From Legionella micdadei (GTDB lineage Bacteria; Pseudomonadota; Gammaproteobacteria; Legionellales; Legionellaceae), in NCBI RefSeq assembly GCF_000953635.1, contig NZ_LN614830.1, positions 1,231,001-1,295,000 of the forward strand: a stretch of DNA of 64,000 nt, given 5' to 3'. Positions 1 to 7,462 of this stretch are shown piece by piece. The notes beneath the pieces are model-generated. The model ran no database searches. It was given only the letters and a program-made list of their open reading frames with translations, and was not told where the DNA came from. Numbering within the stretch: position 1 is the first letter of the stretch; each line of letters opens with the position of its first letter. Position numbers and translations under genes: made by a program.

Positions 1-70
1 TGAAACGGATAAATTAACTGTTAAAGCAGTGGCTAACAACATTATTAAATATATCTATGGCGAAATTTAA
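1..70 (+). CDS. aroK: Shikimate kinase, C-terminal end only
   Basis: Only the last 22 codons lie in the window; the frame is open from base 2 and stops with TAA at 68-70. The peptide contains VKAVANNIIKYI, which resembles the last helix of gammaproteobacterial AroK. It overlaps the aroB start by 14 bases, the usual aroK-aroB arrangement of the shikimate pathway. The call rests on this short similarity and on the neighbour; the catalytic part is outside the window. Confidence 0.75.
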   Translation, partial: ETDKLTVKAVANNIIKYIYGEI

Positions 71-1163
71 GTTACATCAAGAACTCATTATTCGCCTGCC
101 AGGACATGAATATCCTATTCTTATTGGCCATAATGCTTTAACCGATAAAAATCTGCTTCATCGTTATGTTTTGTCTAAGCAAGTGCTAATCGTGACAAAC
201 ACGACGGTTGCACCAATTTACTTAGGATTCTTAAAATTGGCTTTTGCAGATAGACAATGTGATATCGTCATTCTTGAAGATGGTGAGACATTTAAAAATC
301 AGCAAAGTTTATTTGCAATTTATGACACATTGATAGCCAATCATCACCACCGTGATACAACTTTAATCGCCCTAGGTGGCGGGGTAGTTGGCGACATTAC
401 AGGCTTTGCAGCTGCGACATACCAACGTGGGGTCCCTTTCCTGCAAATACCTACCACTTTATTGGCTCAAGTTGATGCATCCGTTGGAGGAAAAACGGCG
501 ATAAATCACCCTCAAGCAAAAAATATGATTGGTAGTTTTCACCAACCAAACGCGGTTATTATTGATTTAAATACGCTAAAGACTCTGCCCTTACGAGAGT
601 TCCGTGCTGGCCTTGCTGAAATAATTAAGCATGCCTTATTAGCTGGAGGTGAGTTTTTCAATCTTGTTTACGATGCATTAGAAGCAGGTTTAGATTCCAA
701 TAATTCAAGCCAATTACCAGAAATTATTAGCCAGAGTTGCCGAATAAAAGCTGAAATTGTCCAGGCTGATGAGCGAGAAACGGGACAACGCGCTTTATTA
801 AATCTTGGCCATACATTTGCTCATGCACTCGAAGCTTATACCCATTATGAGCGATGGTTGCATGGAGAAGCTGTGGCAATTGGACTTTATTGTGCTGCCC
901 TGCTTTCTCATCACTTAGGGCTATTAGATGAAAAAGCTTTGCAATTTGTCGATAAAATGTTGATGATGGCTAAATTACCACGCAGAATTCCTGCTGATAT
1001 TGACCTTAATGAGTTACGCGCATTAATGTCACAAGATAAAAAAATTAAGAATAAGCGTTTGCGCTTTATTTTGATGAGAGCAATAGGATGTTGTCACATT
1101 CAAGACAATGTGTCAGAAGACAGTTTGCGTTTATCATTGCAGAGTGCAATTGAAGGAGATTAA
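57..1163 (+). CDS. aroB: 3-dehydroquinate synthase
   Basis: Second step of the shikimate pathway: NAD-dependent cyclisation of DAHP to 3-dehydroquinate in the cytoplasm. The 368-residue length is normal for AroB. Visible family motifs are the nucleotide-binding GGGVVGD near residue 107, KTAINHPQAKNMIG near 150, and the metal-binding segments around GHTFAHALEA and HGEAVAIGL near 250-275. The ATG at 57 lies inside the end of aroK, implying translational coupling. The TAA at 1161-1163 is followed after one base by the damX start, so aroK-aroB-damX forms one operon as in other gammaproteobacteria. Confidence 0.97.
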   Translation: MAKFKLHQELIIRLPGHEYPILIGHNALTDKNLLHRYVLSKQVLIVTNTTVAPIYLGFLKLAFADRQCDIVILEDGETFKNQQSLFAIYDTLIANHHHRDTTLIALGGGVVGDITGFAAATYQRGVPFLQIPTTLLAQVDASVGGKTAINHPQAKNMIGSFHQPNAVIIDLNTLKTLPLREFRAGLAEIIKHALLAGGEFFNLVYDALEAGLDSNNSSQLPEIISQSCRIKAEIVQADERETGQRALLNLGHTFAHALEAYTHYERWLHGEAVAIGLYCAALLSHHLGLLDEKALQFVDKMLMMAKLPRRIPADIDLNELRALMSQDKKIKNKRLRFILMRAIGCCHIQDNVSEDSLRLSLQSAIEGD

Positions 1164-1164
1164 C

Positions 1165-2628
1165 ATGCAAAATGAGGCAATTGAGCCAAGTATCAAGGAA
1201 CGGGATAACCCGGTTGCCAAGCAAGTTTTTAAACCCAATTCTTGGCTTACCAAGATTGATTATATTAATCACCTTGTATTATTTAATAACGTCATGATAG
1301 CGGTTTTGGCGGAGCAAGGGGCCGGTAAAACGACTTTTGCTAAATTGCTGCAATCAAGTCTTGATTCGCAGATTAAAGCGCATCTGATGAAGGCGAAAGC
1401 GCCTTTTTCGCAAGCGGATTTTCTAAATCAGCTGGATGCGGTATTCCATTTTCGTATTGATTCAGAAATCAGTCTTGCAAAACTAGTTAGTCAAATTAAC
1501 GAGCGGAAAGCACATGTATTAATCATTATTGATGATGCACAGAATTTACCGGATTCATTTTTGCAAGAAGCGCTGTTTGAACTAAAACATCAAGGAGATA
1601 GTGGCTTCTTTCATCTATGCTTTGTGTCTGATTTTTCATTAGTGGCAAGCTTAAATAAACTGGAACCCCATTTAATCCATACGTTAGAGCCAGGTGTTCT
1701 AACAGAGTCAGAAACAAAAACTTATCTGTTTAATGCTTTCCCCTTTCCTAAAGTATTAGATAAGGCATTGGATGAGAAGCGGTTAGAGCAGTTTTATCAG
1801 TTAACAGGCGGCAATATTGCACGCATCAATAGCCATATGAAGGACTTTTTTGGTTCCGAATCCAATCAATTACTCGAGCGCCACAAATCATTTATTCGAA
1901 ATATGGGTTTCTTAGCCACTGCAGCGATTGCTTTGCTGGCTTCATCTTATATATGGCAAAACCAGTTTTTACCTTCTTCCGCGAGTTTTCAAGAAGAGGT
2001 GGAGTATGATACCTCTCCCGATCTTGTGGCAGAGGTTAGCCAACCTTTGCCTTCGTTAGTACCCACTATCTCAACAGTCGATAAAGAGCCAGTTTTGGTT
2101 AGTCAATTGCCTGATATAAATCAAGCTCTTATTAGCCGACCGAGCCAAATACCTGGCTGGCTAACAGCTTCGGTGAAACAACAAGTCCAACCCTCACCAA
2201 AACGCGTTTTAGATTTCGCGCTTGAGGAGGAGGAAACCAATGATTCTCTCGTGGTTAGGGATAGGGTTGTTGTTATTCCTAAAACTTTGCCTGCCGCTAA
2301 CTCAACGTCAAAAGTTGCTTCTTCAAACCAATCTCAAGATAACATGAGCAAAATTGCAAAAGTAAATACCACAAAAGGCCAATACACTATACAGGTCTTA
2401 GCAAGCCGCAAGCGGGATGATGTCATGCGTTTTGTGAATAGCCATAAAATGACTGCAAATGCAAAAATACGCTTAACGAAACGGGATGGTTTGGATTGGT
2501 ACGTATTGACTATCGGGGAGTTTGGTCAAGTAGAACAGGCTCAGGCCGCAATTAAAACGTTGCCCGCTGAACTTGCCCAATTTAATCCGTGGATTCGTCC
2601 TGTTGGTCAGTTAAAGGCAGTCGGCTAA
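1165..2628 (+). CDS. damX: DamX-like cell-division protein: AAA ATPase domain, one TM segment, SPOR domain
   Basis: I chose the ATG at 1165 because AAGGAG lies seven bases upstream and aroB ends just before it; a longer frame from 1108 would run deep into aroB. The 487-residue protein has an N-terminal AAA/ExeA-type ATPase domain with Walker A EQGAGKTT near residue 50 and Walker B LIIIDDAQ near 115-122. A single membrane helix follows around residues 250-268 (FLATAAIALLASSYIW). A Ser/Pro-rich periplasmic linker leads to a C-terminal SPOR domain (about 405-487) that should bind denuded septal peptidoglycan. Position after aroB matches damX in Enterobacteria and Vibrio. An ATPase half on a SPOR protein is typical of DamX; its role in division here is inferred. 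Confidence 0.88.
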   Translation: MQNEAIEPSIKERDNPVAKQVFKPNSWLTKIDYINHLVLFNNVMIAVLAEQGAGKTTFAKLLQSSLDSQIKAHLMKAKAPFSQADFLNQLDAVFHFRIDSEISLAKLVSQINERKAHVLIIIDDAQNLPDSFLQEALFELKHQGDSGFFHLCFVSDFSLVASLNKLEPHLIHTLEPGVLTESETKTYLFNAFPFPKVLDKALDEKRLEQFYQLTGGNIARINSHMKDFFGSESNQLLERHKSFIRNMGFLATAAIALLASSYIWQNQFLPSSASFQEEVEYDTSPDLVAEVSQPLPSLVPTISTVDKEPVLVSQLPDINQALISRPSQIPGWLTASVKQQVQPSPKRVLDFALEEEETNDSLVVRDRVVVIPKTLPAANSTSKVASSNQSQDNMSKIAKVNTTKGQYTIQVLASRKRDDVMRFVNSHKMTANAKIRLTKRDGLDWYVLTIGEFGQVEQAQAAIKTLPAELAQFNPWIRPVGQLKAVG

Positions 2629-2832
2629 GAAAAGTATCACACGAGCGTTTGCATTACTGAAATTGCATTGAAGCTATGGACAGTTTCTTAGAAGAAACGA
2701 TCACCGGCTTTTTTAATAAGATCATGCATTATTAACGTTCCGAATATGAGTTAGTGCATTTATAGGTTTTTTAAATTCGACATGCCTCTGTCAATATACT
2801 TCAATCCGTCTTGATCATGCCTCGGCTCTAAT

Positions 2833-3399
2833 CTAGATTTGCAATGGCTTAGGGATAGCTTTTTGTCTTGTCCATGTTAAATAGCCAACACCAGCCATTC
2901 CCGTATAGACAAGCATCAGTAAGCAGTGAAAAGGTAATTGCTTATGTAAATACATGTAGGCATAAATGGCATCGGTAAAAAGCCAAAAAATCCAGGTGGC
3001 TATTGCTTTATAGCACATTAACCATTGAGCTGTGAGGCTTAATGAGGTAGTTAGTGCATCAAGTAGTACTACGTCAGAACGAGTAAACATTAAAAGTAAA
3101 GTGCTTATAAGTATGAAGCAGCCCAAAAGCAGCGTTAGTAATAAATGCCATTGTTTTTTTGAAAGGTTGCGAATCCCCTCGAGTTGCGGAGTTGGTTTTT
3201 GCCATACATACCAACCATAGCAAGTACTAAAAAAATAAAATGATTCAAGCAACATATCGGCATAGATTCCCTTTTGCCAATAGAGGAAACCATTGAAGCA
3301 TGTAGCGAATAGCGTCGTTAGCCAAGCTTTGCAATCAAGACGAATAAAATAATAGGTCGACAAAAGTGAGCAAATTGCACCAAATAAATCTAACATCAT
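2833..3399 (-). CDS. pnuT: PnuC-family vitamin transporter, probably the thiamine type (PnuT)
   Basis: A 188-residue, very hydrophobic inner-membrane protein with about seven predicted helices and aromatic-rich segments (WYVWQKP near residue 65) typical of the PnuC family, which takes up nicotinamide riboside, riboflavin or thiamine. Substrate is suggested by context: a TPP riboswitch ends six bases before the start codon, and PnuC homologues under TPP control are known as PnuT thiamine transporters. Two ATG codons stand in tandem (3397-3399 and 3394-3396); AGGGA upstream fits either. The next gene is on the other strand, so this is a single-gene transcription unit. Confidence 0.85.
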   Translation of the reverse strand: MMLDLFGAICSLLSTYYFIRLDCKAWLTTLFATCFNGFLYWQKGIYADMLLESFYFFSTCYGWYVWQKPTPQLEGIRNLSKKQWHLLLTLLLGCFILISTLLLMFTRSDVVLLDALTTSLSLTAQWLMCYKAIATWIFWLFTDAIYAYMYLHKQLPFHCLLMLVYTGMAGVGYLTWTRQKAIPKPLQI

Positions 3400-3403
3400 A
3401 ACT

Positions 3404-3490
3404 ATTCCCTACGACGGCATGATCCGACAGGTTCAATGGGTATAATCTCAGCCTCTCAATAACTAGTAAAAGATCTACCTGCCAGGAAAC
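3404..3490 (-). promoter_or_regulatory. TPP (thiamine pyrophosphate) riboswitch, THI element
   Basis: Read on the minus strand, the leader contains the conserved THI-box blocks in order: CTGAGA, ACCC, TTGAACCTG, GGATCATGCCG and CGTAGGGA. The closing helix P1 can form between TTCC (3488-3485) and GGAA (3408-3405). The last conserved block AGGGA is also the only ribosome binding site for the downstream start, which argues for translational control: ligand binding would hide the Shine-Dalgarno sequence. Confidence 0.95.
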
Positions 3491-3556
3491 GGTCGGATTT
3501 AGCGATTCTAGCTATCCATCTAATCGTTCTGGTTTTTTAAGAGACACCCCTTAGGT

Positions 3557-3566
3557 GTGTTAACAC
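3557..3566. promoter_or_regulatory. Perfect 10-bp palindrome upstream of uspA, possible operator
   Basis: GTGTTAACAC is a perfect palindrome preceded by TTAGGT. A near-identical element occurs again at 3728-3737. The region between pnuT and the first usp gene is otherwise non-coding. No known regulator is assigned; binding is inferred only from symmetry and repetition. Confidence 0.3.
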
Positions 3567-3727
3567 TTATAAAAATTGGCCGTATTTTTGCATGATTCAT
3601 TCAGCTAAATTCTATGAGAAGTAACACAAATAATAAACTTGATTTAGCATAATCCACCTTACGCTCGGGGCAAATTTTATAGTAAACTGACGAAGGTGGA
3701 AATAAAAAATTTTCTATTACCTTTAAG

Positions 3728-3737
3728 GTGTCAACAC
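3728..3737. promoter_or_regulatory. Second copy of the palindrome, 37 bp before the uspA start
   Basis: GTGTCAACAC, one base different from the copy at 3557-3566, again preceded by AAG. It sits in a broader inverted arrangement (CCTTTAAGG left and CCTAAGG right). It lies close enough to the start codon to overlap the promoter or leader of the first usp gene. Operator function is a guess. Confidence 0.3.
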
Positions 3738-3773
3738 GCCTAAGGTAAATTCGAGGGTTGCAAGGAGAGAATT

Positions 3774-4211
3774 ATGTACAAAAGGGTATTATTCGCGACT
3801 GATTTTGATGAAGTGGGAATTAGAGCCGCGCATAAAGCAAAGAAAATAGCTGATGAAAATCAAGCAGAATTATATCTTGTTCACGTTGTTGAGCCGATTC
3901 CTGCCTACGCATATCCAGGTTTTGCCGGATTTGCTGAAGTTGAAGTTTCAATTCGTGAGCAAGCTGAGAAAGAATTGGCTACTCTAGCTAAGCAACTTGG
4001 AGTTGATGAAAAACATTGTATGATTGAATTTGGTTCAACAAAGAACGAAATCCTGCGTGTTGCTCAAGAAAAGAAAATTGATTTGATTGTGACTGGCAGT
4101 CACGGAAAGCACGGTCTTGCTCTGCTCCTTGGCTCCACTGCCAATGCCATTCTTCATGGGGCGGAATGCGATGTGTTAATAGTGCGTCCTTTGCCCTCTC
4201 ATTCAAAATAA
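3774..4211 (+). CDS. Universal stress protein, UspA family, ATP-binding type
   Basis: A 145-residue single Usp domain. The N-terminus YKRVLFATDFDE carries the family Asp, and the C-terminal half shows the ATP-binding signature G-x2-G-x9-G-S/T (GSHGKHGLALLLGST, near residue 110). Usp proteins of this type bind ATP and act in the cytoplasm during starvation, hypoxia or other stress. Start ATG at 3774 has GGAG a few bases upstream. It is followed, after a stem-loop region, by a second usp gene in the same direction, then by a hydrolase, a phosphoribosyltransferase and an alcohol dehydrogenase, a group that looks like a stress module. Confidence 0.93.
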   Translation: MYKRVLFATDFDEVGIRAAHKAKKIADENQAELYLVHVVEPIPAYAYPGFAGFAEVEVSIREQAEKELATLAKQLGVDEKHCMIEFGSTKNEILRVAQEKKIDLIVTGSHGKHGLALLLGSTANAILHGAECDVLIVRPLPSHSK

Positions 4212-4268
4212 ACAATCGCGTGTACTGACTCTAAACAGGAAAAATCAAAACCTTATTTCACTTATCTT

Positions 4269-4295
4269 GACGTCCCGAGGGTTCTGCGGGGCGTC
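4269..4295 (+). terminator. GC-rich stem-loop between the two usp genes
   Basis: GACGTCCCG and CGGGGCGTC form a nine-pair stem with one G-U pair and a nine-base loop. No run of T follows, so it is not a canonical intrinsic terminator; it may stabilise the 3' end of the first usp message or attenuate read-through. Confidence 0.35.
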
Positions 4296-4454
4296 GGTAT
4301 CCTGGCTTTAACTTGACAGCAGTGAGGCAATGCTTGTCACGCAAGATTCAGGTGAATCGGAGGCAACACAATCACTGGCTTCGATCATCCGGTTTCATAA
4401 AAAGATCCTATACTATAATTTTCATTAGGATTAACTAAATGTCTAAACGGGGCT

Positions 4455-4907
4455 ATGATGATATATCAACGCATTATGGTCGCTGTGGATGGAAGCGAAA
4501 TATCCCATTTAGCTTTAAAAGAAGCTATTCGGTTGGCCAAAGATCAAAAAGCCGAACTGCGCATCATCCATGTGATTGATGAAAGTGCTGTTTACCCTAC
4601 TGAAAGCCACGTGGATTATGCTTCGCTTTGGCAAGTTCATCGCGAGGAAGGGTTAAAATTTTTAGATCAAATTAGTGAGGAAGTTCGTAATGAGCAAGTT
4701 CCATTCGACTGTAAATTAGTTGAATTGAAGCCTTTTGCTGGGAAGATTGCTGAAAAAATTGGAGAAGAAGCAAAAGTATGGCCTGCCGATTTGTTGGTTT
4801 TGGGAACACATGGTCGACGAGGTTTAAATCATTTACTTTTAGGAAGCGTGGCAGAACAAATTATCAGAATTGCAACAACACCTGTCTTGCTCATTCGGGA
4901 TCAGTAA
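4455..4907 (+). CDS. Universal stress protein, UspA family
   Basis: 150 residues, one Usp domain: IMVAVDGSE at the N-terminus and GTHGRRGLNHLLLGSV near residue 118, which satisfies the ATP-binding signature. It differs clearly from the upstream paralogue, so the two are an old pair rather than a recent duplication. The start could be ATG 4455 or the following ATG 4458; GGGG stands about eight bases upstream. A TATAAT at 4414-4419 suggests its own promoter. It is convergent with the hydrolase gene, whose end is 22 bases away. Confidence 0.93.
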   Translation: MMIYQRIMVAVDGSEISHLALKEAIRLAKDQKAELRIIHVIDESAVYPTESHVDYASLWQVHREEGLKFLDQISEEVRNEQVPFDCKLVELKPFAGKIAEKIGEEAKVWPADLLVLGTHGRRGLNHLLLGSVAEQIIRIATTPVLLIRDQ

Positions 4908-4929
4908 GCTACCTTCCTGTATACCGGAT

Positions 4930-5592
4930 TTAGATTAAATACTGCATAAACCACAGTTTTGCTAGATTAGCGACGATATCCAAAGCTCCCGGTTCCTCAA
5001 ACAGGTGAGTTGCACCAGGGACTATTTCCAGTTTTTTCTCACAGTTCATTTGAGCCATTGCCTCTTCATTCATTCCTATAACCACCTCATCGTTGCCACC
5101 AACAATTAATAAAGTGGGTGCTTTTAGCCTAGGTAAACTCTCAGTCGCCAAATCAGGTCTTCCGCCACGAGAGACGACTGCTTTAATTAATTCGGGGGCT
5201 TTTGCGGCAGCTACAATTGCGGCGCCCCCTCCGGTACTGGCACCAAAATACCCAAAATTCAAATGGTAATTCCCTAGCTCATCCGAGCACCAATACGTGG
5301 TATCAAGCAAACGAGAAGCAAGGAAAGGAATATCAAAACGAAATTCACGAGTGAAATTGTCAATTGCATCTTCTTCTGGTGTTAATAAATCAAAAAGTAA
5401 AGTCGCTAATTTTGCTTTGTTTAAAATCCGAGCAACATGCTGGTTGCGTATGCTCAACCGACTGCTGCCGCTTCCATGCGCAAATAATACCATTCCTCTG
5501 CACTCTTGAGGTATGTGTAAAATACCATTAAGTTCTGCCTCAGCAAGAGGAATGATAATCGAATGTTCAATATCCTTAGCAAAGTTCACCAT
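4930..5592 (-). CDS. Alpha/beta hydrolase, dienelactone-hydrolase-like
   Basis: The frame is open back to 5691, but I place the start at ATG 5590-5592: it has AAGGA at a good distance and follows the TGA of the upstream phosphoribosyltransferase by four bases. The resulting 220-residue protein shows the nucleophile elbow GASTGG, an Asp in GGNDEVV and the catalytic His in GATHLFEEPG, so the Ser-Asp-His triad is complete. HGSGSS near the N-terminus supplies the oxyanion-hole region. No signal peptide, so cytoplasmic. Paired phosphoribosyltransferase and hydrolase genes of this kind, sometimes fused, occur in many bacteria; the substrate is unknown. Confidence 0.85.
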   Translation of the reverse strand: MVNFAKDIEHSIIIPLAEAELNGILHIPQECRGMVLFAHGSGSSRLSIRNQHVARILNKAKLATLLFDLLTPEEDAIDNFTREFRFDIPFLASRLLDTTYWCSDELGNYHLNFGYFGASTGGGAAIVAAAKAPELIKAVVSRGGRPDLATESLPRLKAPTLLIVGGNDEVVIGMNEEAMAQMNCEKKLEIVPGATHLFEEPGALDIVANLAKLWFMQYLI

Positions 5593-5596
5593 ATTG

Positions 5597-6268
5597 TCAT
5601 CCTTTAGTCGATAGATGAGAGGAGGATTTTTGATGTGCTTTAGTAAGTAGTGTAAAAACCTCCTCATCCGTTGTTTGCGAAAAATCTTCATACCACAAAC
5701 CTACTGCATAAAAATTAACAGGTCTAAGCGGGCAAACAAGCTTATCAGCCAGTTTTGTTAACTCCTCGCAGGTTGATTGGGCAGCAACAGGTACTGCGAC
5801 GATGATCGAAGCCGGTTTTAATTGACGTAACGCTTTAAGAGCGGCAAACATTGTTGCACCAGTTGCTACGCCGTCATCGACAAGAATAATTGTCTTGCCG
5901 GTAATTTTTAGAGGGGGACGGCCTTTCCGATACACAGATTCGCGCCGCTCAAGTTCGGCTTCTTCAGCTTTGATAACTCGTTGGATAGCCGCCTCAGGTA
6001 AATTTAAAGAATCAAGGATTTCTTGATTAAAAAAAACCGTCCCCCCAGTTGCAATAGCACCCATTGCAAGTTCTTCATGCCCAGGAACTCCTAACTTCCG
6101 GACAATAAAAACCTCAAGTGGGATTGAAAGTGTAGCTGCAACTTCGTAGGCAACAGGAACGCCACCGCGTGGTAGCGCCAAGACAATGGTATTTGGCTTG
6201 TGTGCGTAGTCTTCTAGTAGCCCTGCAAGCATTGTCCCTGCTTCGTAACGGTCAATGAATTTTTCCAT
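5597..6268 (-). CDS. Phosphoribosyltransferase-fold protein
   Basis: 223 residues with a type I phosphoribosyltransferase core: the PRPP-binding loop IILVDDGVATGATM near residue 130 and ALPRGGVPVAYEVA near 35. The family is related to, but distinct from, the purine and pyrimidine salvage enzymes and usually lies beside stress genes; its base substrate is not known. The stop is four bases upstream of the hydrolase start, so the two are co-transcribed and probably translationally coupled. Divergent from the alcohol dehydrogenase, with a shared 86-base promoter region. Confidence 0.86.
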   Translation of the reverse strand: MEKFIDRYEAGTMLAGLLEDYAHKPNTIVLALPRGGVPVAYEVAATLSIPLEVFIVRKLGVPGHEELAMGAIATGGTVFFNQEILDSLNLPEAAIQRVIKAEEAELERRESVYRKGRPPLKITGKTIILVDDGVATGATMFAALKALRQLKPASIIVAVPVAAQSTCEELTKLADKLVCPLRPVNFYAVGLWYEDFSQTTDEEVFTLLTKAHQKSSSHLSTKG

Positions 6269-6354
6269 ATCTTCCAGTCCTAAGTGCTAAAAGAAAGATG
6301 CATAAATTGTATTATTCTTATAAAGTATAGCTTGGATAAAATAAGGACGTTTTT

Positions 6355-7338
6355 ATGCACGCCATGCAAATGCAACAACCAAAGCAAGAATTAGTGTGGG
6401 TTGAAGTTGGGAAACCTAAACCAGCACCTCACGAAATTCTCATCAAGGTGAGGGCTTGTGGAATTTGTCGGACTGATTTGCATGTTGTCGATGGCGAGCT
6501 AGAGAATCCTAAGCTCCCGCTAATTCCGGGTCATCAAATTGTGGGGCATATTGAAAAACTCGGTGAGAAGGTAAAAGGGTTTGAGCTTGGCCAACGGGTT
6601 GGTGTGCCATGGTTAGGAGGGAGCTGTGGAAAGTGCAATTTTTGTTTATCTGGACGTGAGAATCTCTGCGATGAAGCGCGTTTTACAGGATATCAAATTG
6701 ATGGTGGCTTTGCAGAGTATTGCGTAGCCGATTCCCAGTTTTGCTTCCCGATACCCATAGGCTATCCTGATTACCAAGCCGCTCCGTTATTTTGCGCAGG
6801 CTTAATTGGCTACCGCGCGCTTTTGAAAACAGGTGATGCAAAACATTTAGGCTTATATGGTTTTGGTGCAGCAGCGCATATTCTCATACAAGTTGCCCGC
6901 CAACAAGGTCGAGAGGTGTATGCATTTACTAGTCCTGGTGATCGTGCTGCACAAGATTTTGCCTATCAATTGGGAGCAAGTTGGGCAGGTGGGTCAGATC
7001 AAAAAACGCCGCACCTCCTTGAAGCAGCGATAATTTTTGCTCCCGTAGGCAGTCTTGTCCCTTTAGCGCTTCGCAACACGGCAAAAGGGGGTATTGTGGT
7101 CTGCGCGGGCATACATATGAGCGATATTCCCCGTTTCCCTTATGAAATTCTTTGGGGAGAGCGTACGTTATGTTCTGTTGCCAATTTGACAAGAAAAGAC
7201 GGTGAAGAATTTTTATCTTTAGCCCCTACAATTCCAGTCAAAACAGAAGTCCACACCTATCCTTTACGCGAGGTAAATCGAGCTCTTGATGATCTGCGGT
7301 ACGGCCGATTTACTGGCGCAGCAGTAATAACGATTTGA
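6355..7338 (+). CDS. Zinc-dependent alcohol dehydrogenase
   Basis: 327-residue medium-chain dehydrogenase. Visible parts: catalytic-zinc Cys in ACGICRTDLHVVDGEL (about residues 35-50), PGHQIVG where most relatives have GHE, the structural-zinc lobe CGKCNFCLSGRENLC (about 95-110), and a Rossmann loop GLYGFGAAAH near 165. It is closest in look to the adhA/adhP type acting on primary alcohols with NAD(P)H. Starts at ATG 6355 or ATG 6364; AAGGACG lies before the first. Divergent from the phosphoribosyltransferase and adjacent to two usp genes, it may serve redox balance under stress, which is inferred. Confidence 0.9.
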   Translation: MHAMQMQQPKQELVWVEVGKPKPAPHEILIKVRACGICRTDLHVVDGELENPKLPLIPGHQIVGHIEKLGEKVKGFELGQRVGVPWLGGSCGKCNFCLSGRENLCDEARFTGYQIDGGFAEYCVADSQFCFPIPIGYPDYQAAPLFCAGLIGYRALLKTGDAKHLGLYGFGAAAHILIQVARQQGREVYAFTSPGDRAAQDFAYQLGASWAGGSDQKTPHLLEAAIIFAPVGSLVPLALRNTAKGGIVVCAGIHMSDIPRFPYEILWGERTLCSVANLTRKDGEEFLSLAPTIPVKTEVHTYPLREVNRALDDLRYGRFTGAAVITI

Positions 7339-7462
7339 GCTTAATCCAATCGGCCGGTTTATCGTGTTTGTTCCATTGATAACTTTTGTTACTAAAAATC
7401 TCTTCTCTTTAAAGATAGTTCTTTACATAATACGAGCGATTTTTATGCTTCAAGGACTAATT

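Noticed and set aside
1108-1164. Upstream extension of damX to ATG 1108
   Set aside because: Lies within aroB in another frame; the ATG at 1165 has an excellent AAGGAG site right after the aroB stop.
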